From: UMGS1484 sp045593325
GTDB lineage: Bacteria > Bacillota > Clostridia > Oscillospirales > Acutalibacteraceae
Direction: 5' to 3'
DNA length: 18,449 nucleotides
Assembly (NCBI GenBank): GCA_045593325.1
Contig: JAZNWL010000005.1
Span: 1 to 18,449 of the forward strand
The position numbers and the translations under genes are program-made. The notes under the pieces are model-generated. The model was given only the letters and a program-made list of their open reading frames with translations. It was not told where the DNA came from and searched no databases. Shown in pieces: positions 13,800 through 18,449 of the stretch. Numbering within the stretch: the first letter of the stretch is position 1; every line of letters begins with the position of its first letter.

Positions 13800-16424
13800 T
13801 TACAGTTGTTGGGATACCAAATCAGGAATTGCCTTTAACAATTCATCCAATTTGGAAACGTCGCTACCGCCTGCCATGGCACTATCAGGCCGTCCGCCGC
13901 CCTTCCCGCCAACAATGGCAGCTGCGGCACGAACCAAGTTCCCTGCATGAGCCCCTTTGGCAACAGCTTCTTTCCCGCAAGCGCAACAAAGGGTTACTTT
14001 GTTATCCTTCACCATGATCAGCAAAGCAACCAAGTTGGTAAAGGAATCGCGGCATTTATCACAAGCCGACCGCAAAGCGTTAGCGTCTTCCACGTTCAAA
14101 GTACCCACAACCAGATTTACACCTTTAACCTGGGTGGACTTGGACAAGATTTCATCTAACTGTCCGCCTGCCAGCTGACCTTGCAACCGTTCAATTTCAC
14201 GGTCTTTTTCTTTCAGTTCAGCAGTAATGGCGCGGGCTTTGGTAGGCAATTCTGAAACGTTAGCTTTCAAAACAGAAGCAGTTTCTTTTACGTCGCTTAA
14301 CAGTTGTCCCAGAAGTTCCAGAACTTTATTGCCGGTAACCGCTTCAATACGACGCACCCCTGCGGCAACCGAAGATTCGGAAACAATGTGGAACAAACCA
14401 ATGCGAGAGGTATTCACCACGTGGGTACCGCCACAGAATTCAATAGAAGCGTCACCGCAACGGACAACCCGAACAACATCGCCGTATTTTTCACCGAACA
14501 ATGCCATAGCGCCCAATTTCTTGGCTTCTTCAATGGGCATTTCGTCCACAAGAACATCCATGGCATCTAAAATATACTTATTTACCAATTTTTCAACCTG
14601 TTTGAGTTCATCATCGGTTAAAGCGGAAAAATGGGTAAAGTCGAAACGCATGCGGTCACGGTCTACCATTTGACCTGCCTGTTGCACGTGGTTCCCCAGT
14701 ACTTCCCGCAAAGCGGCTTGCATCAAGTGAGCGGCAGTGTGGTTACGAGCAGTTGCATTCCGGGCACAGGAACAAACTTTTACGGTAACGTCGGCATCCA
14801 CGCTGATTTGACCCTTGGTCATTACACCGCTGTGGAGATAAATCCCATCGTGATTTTTGGTGGTATTGGTTACTTTGAAGACGCTGTCCCCCACCATGAT
14901 CTTACCGCGATCCCCTGCTTGTCCACCGCTTTCGCCATAGAAGGAGGTGGTTTCGGTAACCAATACCCCTTCCTGACCTTCGGTCAGCATAGCGGCTTTT
15001 TCCCCTTGGGAAATTACGGCTAACACCTTGGAATCCACATATAGGGTTTCATAACCCACAAACTTGGTGGCAGGCAACCCTTCGAACAGGTTTTCTCCGC
15101 CTGCCCAGGCATCTGCCCCGGCATTTTTGCGGGCATCCCGAGCACGTTTGCGTTGTTCTGCCATCAATTTGGTGAATTCTTCTTCATCCACAGTAAGGTT
15201 ATGTTCTTCCAGAATATCTTTGGTCAAATCCAGGGGGAAACCGTAAGTATCGTACAACCGGAAAGCATCTTCCCCGGAAATTTTTCCGTCTTTAGCGCTT
15301 TCAATCAACTCATTGACCATTTCCAAACCTTGGTCAATGGTTCTGCCGAAGCTTTCTTCTTCCACGGCAATGAGTTTTTGAATAAATTCTTGTTTTTCCT
15401 GCAATTCGGGATAAGCAGTAGCGTTTTCCTGAATTACGGTTGCAGCCACTTCAGACAGGAAAGGACGTTCAATGCCCAACAGTCTACCATGACGGGCGGC
15501 ACGACGAAGCAACCGACGAAGCACGTAGCCACGTCCTTCGTTGGAAGGCATTACCCCGTCACCAATCATCATGGTGGTGGAGCGGATATGGTCAGTGATA
15601 ACCCGCAAAGAAATGTCGGTTTTTTCATCTTGTTTATAGGGAATCCCTGCAATGTCACTGATATGTTTCATTACGTTTTGAACGGTGTCCACTTCGAAAA
15701 GGTTGTTTACCCCTTGCATAACACAAGCAAGACGTTCCAGACCCATACCGGTGTCAATATTGGGATGATCAAGAGGAGTATAAGTCCCTTTGCCGTCGGA
15801 ATCAAACTGGGTAAACACCAGGTTCCACACTTCCATGTAACGGTCACAATCGCAGCCCAATTTACAATCGGGTTTGCCGCAGGAATATTCTTCCCCACGG
15901 TCATAGTGAATTTCCGAACAAGGACCGCAAGGGCCGGAACCGTGTTCCCAGAAGTTGTCTTCTTTACCCATACGAACAATGCGTTCAGGGTCGACCCCTA
16001 CTTCTTTGGTCCAGATATCGAAGGCTTCATCGTCGTCTTCATAAATGGTTACCCACAAACGGTCTACAGGCAATTCCAATACCTTGGTGAAAAATTCCCA
16101 AGCCCAGGCAGTGGCTTCATGTTTGAAATAATCACCGAAGGAGAAGTTCCCCAGCATTTCAAAGAAGGTACCGTGACGGGCAGTTTTCCCAACGTTTTCA
16201 ATGTCAGGGGTACGGATACATTTCTGACAGGTGGTCACCCGTTTTCTGGGAGGAGTGATTTCCCCTGTGAAATATTTTTTCATGGGCGCCATGCCGGAGT
16301 TAATCAATAATAATGATTTGTCATTTTGAGGAATCAAAGAAAAACTGGGCAAACGTAAATGCCCTTTCCCCTCAAAAAAACTAAGATATTGTTCACGCAG
16401 TTCATTCAAACCGGTCCATTTCAT
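13800..16424 (-). CDS. alaS: Alanyl-tRNA synthetase
   Basis: Class II synthetase that charges tRNA-Ala with alanine and edits mischarged Ser and Gly (874 aa, the usual length). The N-terminal catalytic domain shows SGMAPMKKYFTG, the TCQKCIRTPDIENVGKTARH block at 65-84 and FFEMLGNFSFGDYF at 87-100. A cysteine-rich element (CGKPDCKLGCDCDR, 182-195) precedes EVWNLVF, as in many bacterial AlaRS. The editing domain has the HTAAH and CGGTH zinc motifs (His562, His566, Cys664, His668). The C-terminal DHHA1-type domain ends with GGKGGGRPDSAMAGG. The ATG (16424) follows AGAGGG. It has a perfect sigma-A promoter (16459-16487) and diverges from the sporulation genes. lexA follows 30 bases later. Confidence 0.98.
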   Translation of the reverse strand: MKWTGLNELREQYLSFFEGKGHLRLPSFSLIPQNDKSLLLINSGMAPMKKYFTGEITPPRKRVTTCQKCIRTPDIENVGKTARHGTFFEMLGNFSFGDYFKHEATAWAWEFFTKVLELPVDRLWVTIYEDDDEAFDIWTKEVGVDPERIVRMGKEDNFWEHGSGPCGPCSEIHYDRGEEYSCGKPDCKLGCDCDRYMEVWNLVFTQFDSDGKGTYTPLDHPNIDTGMGLERLACVMQGVNNLFEVDTVQNVMKHISDIAGIPYKQDEKTDISLRVITDHIRSTTMMIGDGVMPSNEGRGYVLRRLLRRAARHGRLLGIERPFLSEVAATVIQENATAYPELQEKQEFIQKLIAVEEESFGRTIDQGLEMVNELIESAKDGKISGEDAFRLYDTYGFPLDLTKDILEEHNLTVDEEEFTKLMAEQRKRARDARKNAGADAWAGGENLFEGLPATKFVGYETLYVDSKVLAVISQGEKAAMLTEGQEGVLVTETTSFYGESGGQAGDRGKIMVGDSVFKVTNTTKNHDGIYLHSGVMTKGQISVDADVTVKVCSCARNATARNHTAAHLMQAALREVLGNHVQQAGQMVDRDRMRFDFTHFSALTDDELKQVEKLVNKYILDAMDVLVDEMPIEEAKKLGAMALFGEKYGDVVRVVRCGDASIEFCGGTHVVNTSRIGLFHIVSESSVAAGVRRIEAVTGNKVLELLGQLLSDVKETASVLKANVSELPTKARAITAELKEKDREIERLQGQLAGGQLDEILSKSTQVKGVNLVVGTLNVEDANALRSACDKCRDSFTNLVALLIMVKDNKVTLCCACGKEAVAKGAHAGNLVRAAAAIVGGKGGGRPDSAMAGGSDVSKLDELLKAIPDLVSQQL

Positions 16425-16458
16425 ACTTATCCCTCTTTATCGTTGCATAATTATTGTC

Positions 16459-16487
16459 ATTATACAATTAAAACCGATATTTGTCAA
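16459..16487 (-). promoter_or_regulatory. Sigma-A promoter of alaS-lexA
   Basis: On the minus strand, perfect TTGACA (16487-16482) and perfect TATAAT (16464-16459) are exactly 17 bases apart. The alaS ATG follows about 35 bases after the -10. No T-box leader is visible, since the transcribed leader is too short for one. Confidence 0.92.
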
Positions 16488-16517
16488 CGAATACCGATGA
16501 TTTTCTAAAGGATAAAG

Positions 16518-16545
16518 TCATATTTCCTTTGAAATATCATATAAG
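16518..16545 (+). promoter_or_regulatory. Candidate sigma-E promoter of yabP-yabQ
   Basis: TCATATT (16518-16524) matches the sporulation sigma-E -35 pattern KCATATT. Thirteen bases later CATATAAG (16538-16545) matches six of eight positions of the -10 CATACAMT. yabP starts 32 bases downstream. In B. subtilis yabP and yabQ are sigma-E controlled, which fits. No convincing sigma-A promoter is seen for this gene. Confidence 0.65.
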
Positions 16546-16577
16546 ATACTAAAATATCTTTCACAAGGAGAGAAACT

Positions 16578-16856
16578 ATGAACCAAGAGAAACGACCCCA
16601 AAACCGCCCCCACAACGTAATTATGGAAGGCCGAAAAACCTTATCGGTGAGCGGAGTTACCGACGTAGAAAGTTTTGACGAACAAACCGTGATTCTATAT
16701 ACCGACATGGGACAACTCACCATCAAAGGAACCGATCTGCATTTGGATCGTTTGAATACCGATGTGGGAGACGTGGCAGTTACAGGGAGCATTTACGGGT
16801 TGATGTATACAGACGAACGAGTGAAAGGCGGCTTGTTGGGCCGAATTTTCCGATAA
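16578..16856 (+). CDS. yabP: Sporulation protein YabP
   Basis: A 92-aa member of the YabP/YqfC-type sporulation family, made in the mother cell; in B. subtilis it is needed for sporulation together with YabQ. The sequence shows the family pattern: NVIMEGRKTLSVSGVTDVESFDE, then alternating beta-type segments (TVILYTDMGQLTIKG) and LTIKGTDLHLDRLNTD near the middle, ending LLGRIF. It has no membrane segment. AAGGAG precedes the ATG by 7 bases. A sigma-E-like promoter lies upstream. Its stop overlaps the start of yabQ, so the two are translationally coupled. Confidence 0.93.
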   Translation: MNQEKRPQNRPHNVIMEGRKTLSVSGVTDVESFDEQTVILYTDMGQLTIKGTDLHLDRLNTDVGDVAVTGSIYGLMYTDERVKGGLLGRIFR

Positions 16857-17341
16857 TGCTGACCGAATTCACCCAGGTGGAAAACAGCGGACAGATTCTT
16901 ACGTTTTTCCTGGCTGTTTTGTTCGGTGGAATCTTATGCTTAGTTTATGATACGTACCGTTGCATCCTTATCACCCTTTCTGCCCCCAAGTGGTTACAGC
17001 ACAGTATGGATATTGTTTATTTTCTGTTTTGTGCCATTGTCTGTTTTTGTTTTCTGTTGGTGGAATGTAAAGGTGAAATCCGTTTTTACGCTGTATTGGG
17101 ATTTGTTGTGGGATTTTTCTCCTTACGCAAGCTTCTTTCCCGCTATGTACGCGCCCTTCTCAGAAAAATTATAACCTTTTTCACCAAGTGGATGGGGTTG
17201 TTATTCAAGCCTTTGCGTAAAGGATTTCGGCTCTGTTATTGCCGAATCTTGCCAATCTATCAAAAAGTCGCAAAATCTCTTCAACTTTTTTCAAAAAAGA
17301 AAGAAAAACCTCTTGCAAATGATAGTTCCGTTGATGTATAA
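16856..17341 (+). CDS. yabQ: Spore cortex biosynthesis membrane protein YabQ
   Basis: A 161-aa integral membrane protein of the YabQ family, which in B. subtilis localises to the forespore membranes and is needed for spore cortex formation. Visible hydrophobic segments: about residues 13-33 (ILTFFLAVLFGGILCLVYD), 52-70 (MDIVYFLFCAIVCFCFLLV) and 76-92. DTYRCI after the first segment matches the family's conserved YD-x-R region. The C-terminal 60 residues are basic and end in KKKEKPLAND. The ATG overlaps the stop of yabP (TAATG), giving translational coupling. Confidence 0.9.
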   Translation: MLTEFTQVENSGQILTFFLAVLFGGILCLVYDTYRCILITLSAPKWLQHSMDIVYFLFCAIVCFCFLLVECKGEIRFYAVLGFVVGFFSLRKLLSRYVRALLRKIITFFTKWMGLLFKPLRKGFRLCYCRILPIYQKVAKSLQLFSKKKEKPLANDSSVDV

Positions 17342-17342
17342 T
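17313..17342 (+). promoter_or_regulatory. Possible sigma-A promoter of divIC-yabR
   Basis: TTGCAA (17313-17318) and a perfect TATAAT (17337-17342) are 18 bases apart, overlapping the end of yabQ. This would let the vegetative genes divIC and yabR be expressed without the sporulation promoter. The -35 matches four of six bases. Confidence 0.5.
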
Positions 17343-17377
17343 AACAAAGATTTGTAAGCAGAAAAGAGGAATGAACC

Positions 17378-17668
17378 ATGAATCAAAGTAAGAAGAAGCC
17401 AATGGGTGGTTTTATTTTAAAAATCGTTCTTCTTCTCTTTATTGTTTACAGCATTATCAGTTTGACCATTACCCAAATCAACCTGTCCCAAAATCGTCAG
17501 AAATTGGCAGAGTTGGAAAGCAAACAACAGGAATTACAACTGAACAATGACCAACTGAAAGCCTTGCTGGACGAAGGTTCTTACGAGGACTTGATTGAAC
17601 GGGCATTGAGAGAAAACGGGTATGTTCGGTCGGACGAAAAGGTGTATACCGACATCACGGGTAACTAA
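17378..17668 (+). CDS. divIC: Septum formation initiator, DivIC/FtsB family
   Basis: A 96-aa bitopic cell-division protein that works with FtsL and DivIB/FtsQ at the septum. A short basic cytoplasmic N-terminus (NQSKKKP) is followed by one membrane segment at about 12-32 (ILKIVLLLFIVYSIISLTI), then an extracytoplasmic coiled coil at about 36-68 (RQKLAELESKQQELQLNND) and the conserved ERALRENGYVRSDEKVY block. The length is typical. AGAGGA lies 7 bases before the ATG. Its place between yabQ and yabR matches B. subtilis. Confidence 0.92.
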   Translation: MNQSKKKPMGGFILKIVLLLFIVYSIISLTITQINLSQNRQKLAELESKQQELQLNNDQLKALLDEGSYEDLIERALRENGYVRSDEKVYTDITGN

Positions 17669-17699
17669 CCCATCATTTCAAGGAGGCCATTGGTTTTTT

Positions 17700-18218
17700 A
17701 TGCAACTCGAGGTAGGTTCTATTGTAGAAGGAAAAGTAACCGGGATTACCAAATTCGGTGCTTTTGTAGAATTGTCGGAAGGAAAATCCGGCATGGTTCA
17801 CATTTCAGAAGTGGCAGACGTTTTTGTTAGCGAAATCACAGAATTCATTTCTGAAGGACAAACCGTAAAAGTAAAAATAATCAATATCAATGAGGACGGT
17901 AAAATCAGCCTCAGCATGAAAAAAGCAACCCCCCGCCCTGCTGCAACTCGAAATGGGGCACCCCGTCCTCCCCGCAATTTTCCTCCTAAGGACAAAGATG
18001 CTGAATCTTCCCCTCGTCCTGCCCCCCGTCCCAAGCCCCAACCCAAACAACAGTCTCCTGTGTTCACAGGCAACCCCGATTTGGACTGGACACCCACCAA
18101 AAGCGGAAATGCCGCATTTGAAGATATGCTGATGAAATTCAAACAAACCAGCGATGAAAAAACTTCCGGCATGAAGAAAAATCAATCTTCCCGCAGAGGC
18201 GGCGGCAGAAAACGGTAA
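17700..18218 (+). CDS. yabR: S1-domain RNA-binding protein, YabR-like
   Basis: A 172-aa protein with one N-terminal S1 RNA-binding domain (about residues 3-75): VGSIVEGKVTGITKFGAFVE, GMVHISEVAD and DGKISLSMKKA are the standard S1 strands. A proline- and basic-rich low-complexity linker (about 77-125, repeated PRP and KPQPK) follows, then a conserved-looking tail (FEDMLMKFKQTSDEK) and a Gly-Arg-rich end. It follows divIC as in B. subtilis, where yabR is a general-stress-type S1 protein. The ATG at 17700 is 13 bases after AGGAGG, longer than usual; no in-frame ATG, GTG or TTG start lies closer. A strong terminator follows. Confidence 0.9.
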   Translation: MQLEVGSIVEGKVTGITKFGAFVELSEGKSGMVHISEVADVFVSEITEFISEGQTVKVKIININEDGKISLSMKKATPRPAATRNGAPRPPRNFPPKDKDAESSPRPAPRPKPQPKQQSPVFTGNPDLDWTPTKSGNAAFEDMLMKFKQTSDEKTSGMKKNQSSRRGGGRKR

Positions 18219-18230
18219 AATTACATAGTA

Positions 18231-18265
18231 AAATCGGTGATTCATTTTGGAATCACCGATTTTTT
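18231..18265 (+). terminator. Terminator of the divIC-yabR transcript
   Basis: Arms AAATCGGTGATTC (18231-18243) and GAATCACCGATTT (18250-18262) pair perfectly over 13 bases around a 6-base loop, followed by a T-run to 18265. It lies 12 bases after the yabR stop. Confidence 0.92.
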
Positions 18266-18269
18266 GTAT

Positions 18270-18302
18270 AAAAAAGCAGTCGTGAGATTTCACGACTGCT
18301 TT
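18270..18302 (-). terminator. Terminator of tRNA-Thr
   Basis: On the minus strand, AAAGCAGTCGTGA (18302-18290) pairs perfectly with TCACGACTGCTTT (18285-18273), with a 4-base loop, followed by a T-run of six. It starts immediately at the CCA end of tRNA-Thr, so it faces the plus-strand terminator and insulates the two transcripts. Confidence 0.92.
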
Positions 18303-18377
18303 GGAGCTACTGATCCGATTCGAACGGACGACCTGCTCATTACGAGTGAGCTGCTCTACCTGCTGAGCCACAGTAGC
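18302..18377 (-). tRNA. tRNA-Thr (anticodon CGT)
   Basis: On the minus strand the acceptor stem GCTACTG pairs with CAGTAGC, the discriminator base is T and CCA is encoded. The anticodon stem GCTCA/TGAGC encloses CTCGTAA, so the anticodon is CGT and reads ACG (threonine). The T-arm contains GTTCGAAT. It has its own promoter upstream and a strong terminator directly after the CCA. Confidence 0.97.
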
Positions 18378-18392
18378 ATCTGGAACAGACAC

Positions 18393-18421
18393 AGTATAAC
18401 AAGTTTCCGCCGCCCCGTCAA
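18393..18421 (-). promoter_or_regulatory. Sigma-A promoter of tRNA-Thr
   Basis: On the minus strand, TTGACG (18421-18416) and TATACT (18398-18393) are 17 bases apart, with TGT before the -10 as an extended element. The tRNA begins about 15 bases after the -10. The GC-rich spacer is unusual compared with the AT-rich tRNA-Val spacer. Confidence 0.82.
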
Positions 18422-18449
18422 GCACTTTTTGTGTTTTCTCTCTGCAAAC

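Noticed and set aside
15153..16310. Plus-strand open frame of 385 codons
   Set aside because: Antisense shadow of alaS with no recognisable protein features.
16425..16577. T-box riboswitch in the alaS leader
   Set aside because: The leader after the sigma-A promoter is about 30 bases, far too short, and no T-box motif is present.
17805..18425. Minus-strand open frame of 206 codons overlapping yabR and tRNA-Thr
   Set aside because: It runs through a tRNA gene and two terminators and is antisense to an S1-domain gene.

Overview
The window looks like chromosome from a spore-forming member of the Bacillota, probably class Clostridia. The evidence is the yabP-yabQ-divIC-yabR gene order known from Bacillus subtilis and other spore formers, a RecD2-type helicase without RecBC, a LexA repressor, strong AGGAGG-type ribosome sites and consensus sigma-A promoters. 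There is no phage, transposon or CRISPR signature. Genus and species cannot be read from the sequence.

Layout. Positions 1-16430 are almost entirely minus-strand genes. Reading in the direction of transcription: alaS (alanyl-tRNA synthetase) and lexA (SOS repressor) form one pair. Next is a canonical GH38 alpha-mannosidase. A separate promoter then starts a four-gene sugar operon: PfkB-family kinase, GH92 alpha-mannosidase-like enzyme, a second and divergent GH38 protein, and a HAD hydrolase. After that come a small membrane-anchored protein of unknown function, recD2 and tRNA-Val. Diverging from alaS, the plus strand carries yabP, yabQ, divIC and an S1-domain protein (yabR), ended by a strong terminator. 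A minus-strand tRNA-Thr with its own promoter and terminator closes the window.

How the genes fit together. Three mannosidase-family enzymes, a sugar kinase and a HAD phosphatase-like protein suggest breakdown of alpha-mannosides inside the cell, since none has a signal peptide. No transporter or regulator gene for this pathway lies in the window. Two active-site changes stand out. The GH92 enzyme has Gln where the family's general acid Glu normally sits, a change reported for a mannosyl-phosphate-cleaving GH92 enzyme. The second GH38 protein has Thr where the family's nucleophile and zinc-ligand Asp should be. With the HAD protein, this raises the idea that the operon handles phosphorylated mannans (such as yeast mannosyl-phosphate) rather than plain mannose chains. 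That is inference.

Regulatory signals are unusually clear: near-perfect sigma-A promoters for both tRNAs, alaS and the sugar operon; a good sigma-E match upstream of yabP; strong hairpins in several intergenic gaps of the sugar operon; and one hairpin that covers the ribosome site and TTG start of the small membrane-protein gene. No gene-free stretch exceeds 300 bases; the longest (about 230 bases, at the right end) holds two terminators, tRNA-Thr and its promoter.
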